Notes: generated by a model not told the origin, from the sequence alone. 64,000 nt of DNA from Actinoplanes sp. L3-i22 (GCF_019704555.1 NZ_AP024745.1:9640001-9704000); one strand, 5' to 3'; positions 8,310-16,660 are shown, counted from the stretch's first letter. Numbers and translations: made by a program.

Positions 8310-8380
8310 GCGGGTAGAGCTTCGCCGCGACCTCGCGGCCGCTGATTTTTGGATTCGGTACGTGGTGAGCAGGCGGCCGA

Positions 8381-9322
8381 TCAGTGGGGGCTGATCGGGC
8401 GGGACGGGTCGGGGTGGGGGTCGATGCGGACAATCGTGCGGTCGACGTCCTGTGGTCGCGGCATCCGGCTGCCCGGCAGGCTGACCGCGGCCGCGCCCCA
8501 CGCCAGGCCCTCGACCAGCGCCGCCTCGCCGCACGCGCCGGCCGCGAGGAACCCGGCCAGCAGCGCGTCCCCGGCGCCGACCGTGCTGCGCGGATTGGTC
8601 ACCGGCGAGACGCCGGCCAGCACGCCGGACTCCTCGACCAGCACCGCGCCGTCCGCGCCGAGACTGGCCAGCACGGTCCCGGCGCCGGCCTTGCGCAGTT
8701 TCTCGCAGGCGTCCAGCACGTCGCCGAGCGTCCGCAGCTCGGTGCCGACCGCCTCGGCCAGCTCCTCCCGGTTCGGCTTGACCAGGGCGGCTCCGGCGTT
8801 GACCCCGGCGAGCAAGGCCGGGCCGCTGGAGTCGACGGCGAGCCGGGCGCCGGCCGCGACCAGCCGCTCGCAGAGCGCCGCGAACGCCGGCACCGACGGG
8901 CCCGGGGGCAGGCTGCCGCAGATCACCACCCAGTCGGCGGCTTTCGCGGCGGCCAGCACGGCGTCGCTGACCTGGTCGAACTCGGCGGTGGCGAGCACCG
9001 GGCCGGCTTCGTTGATCTTCGTGACCGTGCCGTCCGGCTCGGCCAGGGTGATGTTGGAACGGGTCCGCCCGGTGATCGGGACGGCCACCAGATCGACCCC
9101 CTCGCCCTTGAGGAGATCGACCAGCTGCTCGCCCTCGGCGCCGCCGGCCGGGACGACCGCGGTCGACCGGATGCCGTTGGCCAGCAGCGCGCGGGAGACG
9201 TTGACGCCCTTGCCGCCCGGGTCGATGTGCGAGTCCGCGGCGCGCAGGACCTGGCCGCGGACCAGCACGTCGACCTCCAGCGCGCGGTCCACGCTGGGGT
9301 TCAGGGTGACGGTGAGGATCAT
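8381..9322 (-). CDS. fruK: 1-phosphofructokinase (PfkB family)
   Basis: Phosphorylates fructose 1-phosphate to fructose 1,6-bisphosphate. The 313-residue protein opens with MILTVTLNPSVDRALEVD and has the substrate region DPGGKGVNVSRAL and the PfkB anion hole with catalytic Asp in STVGAGDALLAGF. ATG 9322 gives normal length. Upstream, in frame, are three more ATG codons in a 27-bp repeat, the first overlapping the stop of the DeoR gene as ATGA (9403), so a coupled start with a 27-residue extension is possible. It lies between the regulator and the PTS operon. Confidence 0.93.
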   Translation of the reverse strand: MILTVTLNPSVDRALEVDVLVRGQVLRAADSHIDPGGKGVNVSRALLANGIRSTAVVPAGGAEGEQLVDLLKGEGVDLVAVPITGRTRSNITLAEPDGTVTKINEAGPVLATAEFDQVSDAVLAAAKAADWVVICGSLPPGPSVPAFAALCERLVAAGARLAVDSSGPALLAGVNAGAALVKPNREELAEAVGTELRTLGDVLDACEKLRKAGAGTVLASLGADGAVLVEESGVLAGVSPVTNPRSTVGAGDALLAGFLAAGACGEAALVEGLAWGAAAVSLPGSRMPRPQDVDRTIVRIDPHPDPSRPISPH

Positions 9323-9403
9323 GCCCGGGTGGGGCGTGCCGCCGGTCATGCCCTGGTCGGGCGTGCCGGCGGTCATGCCCAGGTCGGGCGTGCCGCCGGT
9401 CAT
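9323..9403 (-). repeat. three tandem 27-bp repeats at the deoR-fruK junction
   Basis: On the minus strand, three 27-nt units follow each other, each starting ATGACC and encoding MTGGTPDLG, MTAGTPDQG and MTGGTPHPG in frame with fruK. The first ATG overlaps the DeoR TGA. The units are nearly identical, so they arose by recent slippage or duplication. They may be translated as an N-terminal extension or simply hold alternative starts. Confidence 0.85.
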
Positions 9404-10161
9404 GCCTGCACCAGCCGGACGCCGGTGGCCTCGACCTCGGCGGCCAGCTCGTGGTCCAGGCCGGCGTCGGTGATCAGCAGGTCCAGCTCGGCGAGACCGC
9501 CGAACCGGGCCAGATAATCGTTGCCGATCTTGGTGTGGTCGGCGAGCAGCACCACCCGGCGGGCCGCGGCGATCATCGCCCGCTTGACCGCCGCCTCGGC
9601 CGGGTCGGGGGTGGTCATGCCGCGCTCCACGGTGCAGCCGTTGGTGCCCATGAACGCGACGTCGACATACATCTCGGACAGCGGGCGCAGCGCCCAGTCG
9701 TCCACGGTGGCCAGCGTCTTCCCGCGCACCCGGCCGCCGAGCAGCAGCACCGACAGGTTCGGCTTCACGCCCAGCATCGCGGCCAGGACCGGGGAGTTGA
9801 CCACGACGGTGAGCTCCCGGTCGGCGGGCAGCAGCTGGGCCAGCCGGGCGGTGGTCGTCCCGGCATCCAGGATGATTGCGCCGTCCTCCGGGACCTCGGC
9901 CAGCGCGGCCTTCGCGATCCGCTCCTTCTCGCTGATCAGCACGGCGTCGCGGGCGGCCAGCGCGGGCTCGAAGCCGAGCCGCTCGACCGGGATCGCCCCG
10001 CCGTGCACCCGGCGCAGCACGCCGGCCCGCTCCAGCACGGTCAGGTCCCGCCGGATCGTCTCGGCCGTGACCGTGAAGCTGTCCGCCAGCGCCACCACGT
10101 CCACCCGGCCCTCGGCGCGGGCCCGCCGCACGATCTCTTGCTGCCGTTCCTCCGCGTACAT
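9400..10161 (-). CDS. DeoR-family transcriptional regulator
   Basis: 253-residue repressor with an N-terminal winged helix (RQQEIVRRARAEGRVDVVALADSFTVTAETIRRDL) and the C-terminal sugar-phosphate sensor domain (LDAGTTTARLAQLL, LGGRVRGKTLAT, LLADHTKIG). The family answers to phosphorylated sugars, often fructose 1-phosphate when paired with fruK. It is coupled to fruK by ATGA and probably controls it and the PTS operon downstream. Confidence 0.92.
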   Translation of the reverse strand: MYAEERQQEIVRRARAEGRVDVVALADSFTVTAETIRRDLTVLERAGVLRRVHGGAIPVERLGFEPALAARDAVLISEKERIAKAALAEVPEDGAIILDAGTTTARLAQLLPADRELTVVVNSPVLAAMLGVKPNLSVLLLGGRVRGKTLATVDDWALRPLSEMYVDVAFMGTNGCTVERGMTTPDPAEAAVKRAMIAAARRVVLLADHTKIGNDYLARFGGLAELDLLITDAGLDHELAAEVEATGVRLVQA

Positions 10162-10334
10162 CCACTCACCGCCCGCACATCAATTTGGCTTTGTCTTTGT
10201 TTACGCCCGCTTTTGCCCGAGCGCAATATGTCAAAGAGATTTCGGTCTCCTTACATCCAAACTCGTGGGCGACGAATGGAGATAGATGGGGTGATATCCC
10301 CCGCACGTGGCGTAAGCCGCGAAGGAGATCACCG

Positions 10335-10784
10335 ATGCCCGCTTGTGTTGGTTTCCGGCACGCCCGAATGTGTTGGCTTCAGTCCGCGGCGGCCCGGGCG
10401 GCGATCGTCCCGCGGGCCGCGGCGCGCGGCCACGACCACCGCGCGCTGCGCTCCGCGGGCGGCGATCGTCGCGCGGGCTTCGACGCGCGGGGCCACGACC
10501 ACCACGCGCTGGGCTCCCTCACCCGCGAGCCGAACCAGGTCCCGGCGTGCGCGACACGCGACGGCAAACGGCCGGCGCTCAGGGCTGTTGCCGGGCTCCG
10601 GGACAGCCTGAGCGGCGGCCGGGGCCGGGAGGCGCGGCCGCAGTGGCGGGGCGGGACCGGCTCGCGGGCCACCGACCCGGGCGGATGGTCGCCGGGCGGC
10701 CCGGCACCGGGGTCACCTCTCGGGCCCGGCGCCAGGGGCGCTCGGCTGCGGTTGGGGGCGGGGCGAGCCCGTACCGAAGGCTGA
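10335..10784 (+). CDS. doubtful small open frame with a strong ribosome binding site
   Basis: An ATG at 10335 follows AAGGAGATCACCG, a good Shine-Dalgarno at normal spacing, and opens a 149-codon frame starting MPACVGFRHARMCW. The rest is Arg/Gly/Ala-rich, encoded by the 60-bp tandem repeat at 10396-10517 and other low-complexity GC, and looks like no family. I cannot say that it is a gene; a short peptide or leader is equally possible. Confidence 0.2.
   Translation: MPACVGFRHARMCWLQSAAARAAIVPRAAARGHDHRALRSAGGDRRAGFDARGHDHHALGSLTREPNQVPACATRDGKRPALRAVAGLRDSLSGGRGREARPQWRGGTGSRATDPGGWSPGGPAPGSPLGPGARGARLRLGAGRARTEG
10396..10517. repeat. tandem imperfect 60-bp repeat
   Basis: Two copies (10396-10454 and 10457-10517) share GGGCGGCGATCGTC near the start and GGCCACGACCACC near the end with few differences. 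Confidence 0.7.
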
Positions 10785-10794
10785 TTTTGATCTG

Positions 10795-11454
10795 TCAGCG
10801 GTCCAGCGGCGGGAGGTAGGCCGGGAGGGTGAGGGTCTTGCGGATGGCGTTCTGGACCTCGTCGACCGGCGGGCGGCCGTCGACGTCGTGGACGACCTCT
10901 TTGCGCTGGAAGAGCTCGAGGACCGGCCGGGTCTTCTCGTGGTAGTCGCGCAGGCGCGCCTCGAGGGCCTCGGGGGTGTCGTCGGCGCGGGTGGTCAGCT
11001 CGTGGCCGCAGATGTCGCAGCGGCCCTCCTGCTCCGGGCGGTCGCCGATCAGGTTGTAGTCCATCCCGCAGTTCGGGCAGACGCGGCGGCTGAGCACCCG
11101 GCGGCGCACCTCGTCGTCGGGCAGCTCCAGGTGGATGACCGCGTCGATGTCGTAGCTCTCCATGAAGAACTCGGCCTGCCGGCCGTTGCGCGGGAAGCCG
11201 TCGATGATGAAGCCGTAGTTCCAGTCGTGCTGGTCCAGGCGCTCCCGGACGACCGACTCGACCAGCTCGTCACTGACCAGATCGCCGGCCGCCATGATCC
11301 GCCGGACCTGGGCGCCCATCTTCGTGTGGTTGCGGACGTGCCAGCGGAAGATGTCGCCGACGCCGATGTGGACGAGTTCGAGGTCCTGGGCGAGCAGCTG
11401 GGCCTGGGTGCCCTTGCCGCTGCCCTGAACTCCCATGATCACGTACTTGCGCAT
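10795..11454 (-). CDS. adenylate kinase-like nucleoside monophosphate kinase
   Basis: 219-residue P-loop kinase. It has GVQGSGKGT (8-16), the NMP-binding region with GDIFRWHVR, FIIDGFPRN, and a zinc-finger LID with CPNC and CDIC cysteine pairs. The main actinobacterial adk is normally in the ribosomal protein operon; this isolated copy is likely a paralogue, possibly with another nucleotide preference. The ATG is 21 nt upstream of nothing obvious; the next gene upstream (11476-12132) ends 21 nt away on the same strand, so the two may be co-transcribed. Confidence 0.85.
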   Translation of the reverse strand: MRKYVIMGVQGSGKGTQAQLLAQDLELVHIGVGDIFRWHVRNHTKMGAQVRRIMAAGDLVSDELVESVVRERLDQHDWNYGFIIDGFPRNGRQAEFFMESYDIDAVIHLELPDDEVRRRVLSRRVCPNCGMDYNLIGDRPEQEGRCDICGHELTTRADDTPEALEARLRDYHEKTRPVLELFQRKEVVHDVDGRPPVDEVQNAIRKTLTLPAYLPPLDR

Positions 11455-11475
11455 GAGCCGTGGCCTCTCGAGAGG

Positions 11476-12132
11476 TCAGTCCGCCGCGCCGATCCGGAGC
11501 GGGCCGGGTGCGGGACCGGTCAACGTGGTGGGATCGATGCTCCAGGCGCCGGCCACCCGGAACACGTCGCGCTCGGCGACCAGGACCGTGGACTCCTCCG
11601 GATCGAACTCGCCGGGCAGGCCGGCCTCCCGCTCGGCCGGGCCGGGCTCACCGAACCACGAGGTGACCTCGCCGGTCTGCCCGACATACCCGAACGCGCG
11701 CACGAGATCACCCTTCACCGCGCGCTGCCATCGATGCAACTCCGTTACCCGATGCGTGGCGAAGTACTGCACCTCGGTGCCGAGGGCCGCGGAGAGCCCG
11801 ACGATGTCCGGGATCGGGTTCAGCAGCAGGCGGCCGAACGCCAGGATCCAGGATGTGCCGCGGGCGCCGGGCAGCGGTGGGGTCACCGCCACCCGGTCGC
11901 CGTTGAGGTGGGCCAGGTCGAGGCCGTCGCGCCAGCGGATCGGGCCCAGGTCGCGCAGTTCGAGGGCGGCTAGGACGGCTTCCGGGCCGGGCTTCGCCTC
12001 GGTCTCCGGTTCGGTCTCCGCCTGGTGCTCCGCTTCGTTCCCCGCATCGTGCTTCGCTTCGTTCGCGGAGGAGACGGCGATCGCCAGCCATGCCTGTTTG
12101 CCGCCGAAACCCGCCATGACGTCCGTATCCAT
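11476..12132 (-). CDS. conserved-looking protein of unknown function
   Basis: 218-residue protein without signal peptide or membrane segment. After a Glu-rich stretch (about 24-48) it reads as a soluble domain rich in Trp, Gly and Pro with SWILAFGRLLLNPIPD and FGYVGQTGEVTSWFGEPG. I do not recognise the family. The ATG at 12132 lies 7 nt after TAGCGT on the minus strand, a likely -10 element, so the mRNA is probably leaderless; an inner ATG at 12117 is the alternative. The promoter overlaps the short gap to the PemK-like gene. Confidence 0.7.
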   Translation of the reverse strand: MDTDVMAGFGGKQAWLAIAVSSANEAKHDAGNEAEHQAETEPETEAKPGPEAVLAALELRDLGPIRWRDGLDLAHLNGDRVAVTPPLPGARGTSWILAFGRLLLNPIPDIVGLSAALGTEVQYFATHRVTELHRWQRAVKGDLVRAFGYVGQTGEVTSWFGEPGPAEREAGLPGEFDPEESTVLVAERDVFRVAGAWSIDPTTLTGPAPGPLRIGAAD

Positions 12133-12158
12133 GGCCCCAACGCTAACGCGTTGTCCGA

Positions 12159-12785
12159 TTACGCCCAGCCGTAATCCCGCTGGAGCTCGGCCGCCACCCG
12201 ATCGAAGCGGCCCCGGTCGAGGATCGCGCCCTCGCGGCGGATGCCGTCCTCGTGGACCTCCAGCACCCGGTCCAGGCGCAGCCAGCTCGGGCGCTGGGTG
12301 TTGTCCCAGTCGCCGGCGCCGAGCGCCATCCAGTTGCGCTGGCCGTCCCGCTCGCTCTGGCTGGACAGCATCAGGCCGAGCAGGGTGCGGTCGTCCCGGC
12401 CGACGACCAGGACCGGGCGGTCCTTGCCCTGGTTCGGGTCGTCCTCGTAGGGGACCCAGGTCCAGACGATCTCGCCGGGGTCGGCGTCGCCGTCGAGGTT
12501 CGGGGCGTAGTCGATCTTGCGGCCGCGGTCCTGGGTGGGGATGTGGCGCGGCGGGTGGGGTTTGGGCCGCTCCGCCGCGGGCTTCGGAGGCGCCGGCTTC
12601 GGGGCTGCCGGCTTCGGGGCTGCGGGCTTCGGGGGTGCCGGCTTCGGCTTGTTGGACGCGCCCGGGCGCGGGGGTGCGGCGGGCTTCGGGGGGCGCACGG
12701 TTCGGCCGGTCGACCGCGGGGTCGTGGGCTCCGCGGGCGGCGCGCCGAACAGCTTGCGCAGGAAGGAGATCAGCATTTCGAGCAC
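12159..12785 (-). CDS. PemK/MazF-like protein with Pro/Ala/Lys-rich N-terminus
   Basis: 208 residues. The first helix MLEMLISFLRKLFG could be amphipathic, then comes a Pro/Ala/Lys low-complexity linker (about 20-80) with PKPA/PPKPA repeats, then a C-terminal domain (about 95-208) with the PemK/MazF-like pattern GEIVWTWVPYEDD, DRPVLVVGRDD and LMLSSQ. In MazF toxins this fold cleaves RNA. No antitoxin-sized gene lies next to it, so it may not be a toxin. The GTG start (AAGG 5-6 nt upstream) is chosen; ATG 12776 is possible. Confidence 0.75.
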   Translation of the reverse strand: MLEMLISFLRKLFGAPPAEPTTPRSTGRTVRPPKPAAPPRPGASNKPKPAPPKPAAPKPAAPKPAPPKPAAERPKPHPPRHIPTQDRGRKIDYAPNLDGDADPGEIVWTWVPYEDDPNQGKDRPVLVVGRDDRTLLGLMLSSQSERDGQRNWMALGAGDWDNTQRPSWLRLDRVLEVHEDGIRREGAILDRGRFDRVAAELQRDYGWA

Positions 12786-12811
12786 CGGTGCACCTTACGG
12801 CCTGGCCGGAA

Positions 12812-12840
12812 CTGTACGGCCATACAGTATGAAGATACAG
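12812..12840. promoter_or_regulatory. palindrome and promoter-like repeats in the pemK/speB divergent gap
   Basis: CTGTACGGCCATACAG (12812-12827) is a 5-6-5 palindrome. ATACAGT occurs at 12822 and again at 12835, each a possible -10 element for speB. A TetR-type regulator is encoded just beyond speB and is a reasonable candidate to bind here. Confidence 0.45.
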
Positions 12841-12877
12841 TCCCCGCCAGCACCATCAGCCGGGAAGGATGCACAGC

Positions 12878-13912
12878 ATGACGCGTTATGGACCGATGTT
12901 CGGGCCGGACTACACGTTCCTCGGGGTCCCCGCCTGCGACTGGCGCGAGCCGTCGTCGTACGCGGACGCCGACGTGGTGATCATCGGCGCCCCGTTCGAC
13001 GGCGGCACCTCGCACCGCCCCGGCGCCCGGTTCGGCCCGCAGGTCATCCGCGGCACCGACTACCTGCCGCACGACGGCTCCCGCCCGCACCTGGCGATGC
13101 GGGTCGACGCGCTCACCGACGACCTGACCGTCAAGGACGCCGGCGACCTGGAGGTGTTCAGCGGCGAGATCGAGCGCAGCGTCCGGACCATCGAGGAGGC
13201 CGTCAGCTTCGTCGCCAAGCACGACGCGATCCCGCTGATCCTCGGCGGCGACCACACCGTGACCTGGCCGGACGTGGCCGGTGTCGCCTCCGCGCACGGT
13301 CCGGGCCGGATCTCGGTGATCCACTTCGACGCGCACGCGGACACCGGGGACATCGAGTTCGGCTCGCTCTACGGCCACGGGCAGCCGATGCGCCGCCTGA
13401 TCGAGTCCGGCGCGGTCCGCGGGGACCGGTTCCTGCAGCTCGGCCTGCGCGGCTACTGGCCCGGGCCGGACGTCCTGGACTGGATGGCCGACCAGCGGAT
13501 GAACTCGTTCCACATGAGCGAGATCGTCGAACGGGGGCTGGACGCGGTGCTGGACAGCGCGTTCGAGATCGCCATGGACGAGTGCGACGGGATCTTCCTG
13601 TCGGTCGACATCGACGTCTGCGACCCCGGGCACGCGCCCGGCACCGGGACCCCCGAGCCGGGTGGCTTCACCGCCCGCCAGCTGCTCGACAGCGTGTCCC
13701 GGATCTGCCACGAGCTGCCGGTGGTCGGGATGGACATCGTCGAGGTGTCGCCGCCGTTCGACCACGCGGAGATCACCGCGATGCTCGGGAACCGGGTGGT
13801 GCTCGAAGCGCTGTCCGGGATGGCGCGGCGGCGCAAGGACGGTGACGGGCCGCGGTGGAAGCGGTCGACGCCGCTGCTACAGGGCCGGGGAACGGCCGAG
13901 CAGGCGGGCTAG
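12878..13912 (+). CDS. speB: agmatinase / ureohydrolase family protein
   Basis: 344-residue manganese hydrolase that would cut agmatine to putrescine and urea, or a related guanidino compound. All metal ligands are seen: GGDHT, HFDAHAD, and SVDIDVCDPGHAPGTG with PEPGG. ATG 12878 is chosen because GGAAGG lies 9 nt upstream; the ATG 9 nt earlier touches that site. The last 36 nt overlap the convergent TetR gene. Agmatinase, guanidinobutyrase and guanidinopropionase cannot be told apart here. Confidence 0.9.
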   Translation: MTRYGPMFGPDYTFLGVPACDWREPSSYADADVVIIGAPFDGGTSHRPGARFGPQVIRGTDYLPHDGSRPHLAMRVDALTDDLTVKDAGDLEVFSGEIERSVRTIEEAVSFVAKHDAIPLILGGDHTVTWPDVAGVASAHGPGRISVIHFDAHADTGDIEFGSLYGHGQPMRRLIESGAVRGDRFLQLGLRGYWPGPDVLDWMADQRMNSFHMSEIVERGLDAVLDSAFEIAMDECDGIFLSVDIDVCDPGHAPGTGTPEPGGFTARQLLDSVSRICHELPVVGMDIVEVSPPFDHAEITAMLGNRVVLEALSGMARRRKDGDGPRWKRSTPLLQGRGTAEQAG

Positions 13913-14431
13913 TCCGTCCGCCAGCAGGTCGTGGGCGGCGGCCCGGTCGATGGCCGGGTCGCCGAGGACGACCGGGAGGGCGAGGCCGTCGATCAGCGCG
14001 AGGACCTGGCGCGCGGTCCGCATCGGGTCGCCGGTGGTGATGTTCTCCGCGATCAGCCCCCGCCACCGGGTGTAGTCGTTCAGCACGTCGGCGCGGACCT
14101 CGGCATCCCGGGACGCCCAGCGCCAGCTCTCCACCCAGAGCCGCCAGGTGGTGTCGTTGCCCAGGTGGGTGGCGATCGCCAGCAGCCGCTCCCACGGGTC
14201 GGTCAAGGCTTCCAGCCGCTCGCCGACCAGCTCGAAGTCCCGCTCGGCGGCGTGCCGGAAGACCGCGATCAGCATGTCCTCGCGGGTGCCGAAGTAGTAC
14301 TGCAACGTGGAGACGCCGACCCCGGTCGCGGTGCTCACGTCGGTGAACCGGGTGGCGTCGGCGCCGCGCGCCGCGACCACCTCGCCGGCCGCGGCGAGCA
14401 CGTCGACCCGCTTAGCCGCTGACCGCCTCAC
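13877..14431 (-). CDS. TetR-family transcriptional regulator
   Basis: 184-residue repressor with an N-terminal helix-turn-helix (FTDVSTATGVGVSTLQYYFGTREDMLIAVF, about 29-58) and a helical ligand domain with several Trp (TTWRLWVESWRWASRD). The GTG start at 14431 follows the CAP-domain gene by 12 nt. Its 3' end overlaps speB by 36 nt tail to tail, so the two transcripts are complementary there. It may regulate speB; this is by position only. Confidence 0.88.
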   Translation of the reverse strand: MRRSAAKRVDVLAAAGEVVAARGADATRFTDVSTATGVGVSTLQYYFGTREDMLIAVFRHAAERDFELVGERLEALTDPWERLLAIATHLGNDTTWRLWVESWRWASRDAEVRADVLNDYTRWRGLIAENITTGDPMRTARQVLALIDGLALPVVLGDPAIDRAAAHDLLADGLARLLGRSPAL

Positions 14432-14443
14432 CGGCCAGTTCTA

Positions 14444-15211
14444 TCACCCGACGAAGTCCTGGGTCATCCAGGTGATGCCCTTGTCGTCGCGGACGATGCT
14501 CAGCCCGATCTTGGTGAAGCTCTTGCTGAGCAGGTTCTTGCGGTGCCCGTCGTTCGGCGGGGTCTCGGCCAGCATCGAGTCGGTCAGGCCGTTGGCCGCC
14601 TGGATCATGGCCGAGTCGCTGCTGCCGCTCGACCCGAAGCCGATGTTCTCCCCGGCCGAGCTCCAGTCGACGCCCTGGGCGCTGAACCGGGTGCCGATGT
14701 CGCCCTCGCCCGAGCACTGGTGGGACAGGCCGCAGCCGTCGATCATCAGTGCGTTGTGCAGGGCGGACGCCTTGGACAGGTCGGCGTCGAGCTTCAGCGC
14801 GGACAGCCCCTCGTCGGCGCGGGCGGCGTTGATGTGCGCGAGGACCTGCCCCAGGATCGACTGGTCCGTAGACCGTGCTGCCACCTTGGACGTCTCCGAC
14901 TTCTTCGTCGAACCGGTGCTGGCCGTGGTGACCGAGGGCTTCGGCTTCACCGTCACCTTGGGCGACACCGAGGCCGACGGGGCGCCCGGCGTGGAGGCCG
15001 AGGCGGACGGCGCGAAGAGGCCCGCGGCCGGCGTCCCGGGCGCGTCGGGCAGGCCACCGGCGGGGACGGCGGCCAGCGGGACGTCAGCCGGCCGGGGATC
15101 GGCGGAGGCCTGCTGTCCGAGACCCATCACGATGAACCCGGCACCGAGGGCTACGGCTGCCGAACCCGCCACCAGGGTGTAACGGACACGGGAAGCAGCG
15201 TGGAGCGACAC
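14444..15211 (-). CDS. secreted CAP-domain (SCP/PR1-like) protein
   Basis: 255 residues. N-terminal export signal with a hydrophobic stretch (YTLVAGSAAVALGAGFIVMG, about 11-30), then a Ser/Thr/Pro/Ala-rich linker to about 115, then a CAP domain (about 118-255) with ILGQVLAHINAARADEGLSAL, a Cys pair (DGCGLSHQC), GENIGFG and NDGHRKNLLS, the usual CAP signatures. The GTG start is supported by AAAGGTGA upstream. Function of bacterial CAP proteins is mostly unknown. Confidence 0.9.
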   Translation of the reverse strand: MSLHAASRVRYTLVAGSAAVALGAGFIVMGLGQQASADPRPADVPLAAVPAGGLPDAPGTPAAGLFAPSASASTPGAPSASVSPKVTVKPKPSVTTASTGSTKKSETSKVAARSTDQSILGQVLAHINAARADEGLSALKLDADLSKASALHNALMIDGCGLSHQCSGEGDIGTRFSAQGVDWSSAGENIGFGSSGSSDSAMIQAANGLTDSMLAETPPNDGHRKNLLSKSFTKIGLSIVRDDKGITWMTQDFVG

Positions 15212-15328
15212 GGGTATTCACCTTTGTAAGCCGGACAGGGGACGATGCCCCTCGACTATGGGTGACCGGCCGGGCACGAAGGCGCTCGTAAAGGATTCCT
15301 TAAGGAACGGCTCACAGACTGATAAGGG

Positions 15329-15541
15329 TCAGCGCGAGCCGGTGTCGAACTCGCCGGCCCGGACGCCCTCGAGGAACGCGTTCCACTCCCCGCGGGAGAA
15401 GACCAGGGTCGCACCGTCCGGGTCCTTGGTGTCCCGCAGCGCCACGATCCCGGGAAGATTGCCGGCCACCTCGACGCAGTCGCCCCCGTTACCGCCGCTC
15501 CGGGTGCTCTTGTGCCAGACGGCACCGGTCAGGTCAGCCAT
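15329..15541 (-). CDS. DUF397-domain small protein
   Basis: 70 residues, nearly all one DUF397 domain: WHKSTRSGGNGGDCVEVA, then RDTKDPDGATLVFSRGEWNAFLEGVRAGEF. Such proteins are found next to XRE regulators in Actinobacteria and are thought to act with them as a regulatory pair. It overlaps the XRE gene by 8 nt, so the two are coupled. Confidence 0.93.
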   Translation of the reverse strand: MADLTGAVWHKSTRSGGNGGDCVEVAGNLPGIVALRDTKDPDGATLVFSRGEWNAFLEGVRAGEFDTGSR

Positions 15542-16409
15542 CGCTCTCCTTGATGATCGCGCCGATCAGGTCATCGGAATCGGACTGGCTCAGCGCTGTG
15601 GCATCGAGCGCGGCCCAGATGTTCTCGTAGGTCTCGACCTCGCCGAGCTTATCCAGGTAGAGCGCGCCGGTGAGATTCTCGCAATAGATGGTGGTCGGTT
15701 CGGGCGAAGTCGTCCCGACCGCCGGGAACTCCAGCACGGTGAACTGGCCGGAGCTGGACGCCTGGTGCGGGCCGGCGGTGAACGGCACGACCCGGACGCT
15801 GACATCCGGCCCGGTGGAGACGTTGACCAGGTGGGCGAGCTGCTTCTGCATGCCCAGGGTGTCCGGCACGCCACGGCGCAGCACCCCCTCGTCGATGATC
15901 ACTTCCAGCCGGGGCGCCTTGGGCCGGCTGCGGCGCAGCAGCGACTGCCGCTCCAGCCGGACAGCCACCGCGTTTTCCACCGCGGCCGGGTCGTCGCCGA
16001 GCCAGCGGCCGAAGACGAACTCCGCGTACTCCCGGGTCTGCAGCAGGCCGGGGATCACGCTCGGCGCGTACTGCCGGAGGCGGCCCGCGGCCTGCTCCAT
16101 CCCGACGTAGAGCTCGAACCAGGCGGGGACGACGTCGCCGTACGCGTGCCACCAGCCCTTGGCCTTGGACTCCTGGGCCAGCCCGATCAGCACCTCGGTC
16201 ATGTGGCCGGGCGCGCCGTACACCCCGCACATGGCGATCACGTCGTGCTTGCGGACCGGCACCTCGCCGTTCTCGATCCGGTACATCCGGGCGCGGGAGA
16301 ACTCCAGCTCCTGCGCCGCCGCCATCAGCGAGACACCGGCCTGCTCCCGCAACTGTTTGAGCAGGCGCCCCACCTGCCGTCTCGGTACCGTCGACCCCGT
16401 CTCGGACAT
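15534..16409 (-). CDS. XRE-family regulator with DUF5753-type sensor region
   Basis: 291 residues. N-terminal helix-turn-helix (RRQVGRLLKQLREQAGVSL...ARMYRIENGEVPV, about 10-55) and a C-terminal domain with IPGLLQTREYAEFV, VRLERQSLL and YCENLTGALYLDK, the DUF5753 pattern. ATG 16409 is preceded by GGAGGAGG; the longer frame to 16616 has unrelated Arg-rich sequence. With the DUF397 gene it forms the WhiJ/BldB-like pair type of actinomycetes. Target genes are unknown. Confidence 0.92.
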   Translation of the reverse strand: MSETGSTVPRRQVGRLLKQLREQAGVSLMAAAQELEFSRARMYRIENGEVPVRKHDVIAMCGVYGAPGHMTEVLIGLAQESKAKGWWHAYGDVVPAWFELYVGMEQAAGRLRQYAPSVIPGLLQTREYAEFVFGRWLGDDPAAVENAVAVRLERQSLLRRSRPKAPRLEVIIDEGVLRRGVPDTLGMQKQLAHLVNVSTGPDVSVRVVPFTAGPHQASSSGQFTVLEFPAVGTTSPEPTTIYCENLTGALYLDKLGEVETYENIWAALDATALSQSDSDDLIGAIIKESDG

Positions 16410-16660
16410 GCCGCGACCTCCTCCCCGTCGCACGCCGCCCCGCCTGGCGGTGTGCTGTCGCCGGCGGCCCGCCCCCGCATCGTCCCGGAGCCGCGCCACC
16501 GGCCGCGACAGCGAAGTGTCTCGAACGAGACGATCCGAACGCCTGCATCGAGACGCCGAGAATCCATTTCCGGGATTCTCGCTGTCGCGGCTTGAGCCCG
16601 AGCCTAAAGCACGCAACGCTCCAATGTGTAGCCGTCGAATCGCAGAAAGTAAGGTTCCCT

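Larger units (their letters stand above)
10162..10794. other. 633-bp gap between deoR and adk paralogue
   Basis: The first 170 bp are relatively AT-rich and hold the promoter side of the DeoR gene, with CTTTG/CTTTTG tracts (10190-10218) and the palindrome-like GGGGTGATATCCCC (about 10288-10301). The rest is GC-rich and contains the repeat described below. Apart from the doubtful frame at 10335, I see no gene. Confidence 0.5.

Noticed and set aside
10185..10334. N-terminal part of a 199-codon plus-strand frame
   Set aside because: Only the ATG at 10335 has a ribosome site; the upstream part is the promoter side of the DeoR gene.
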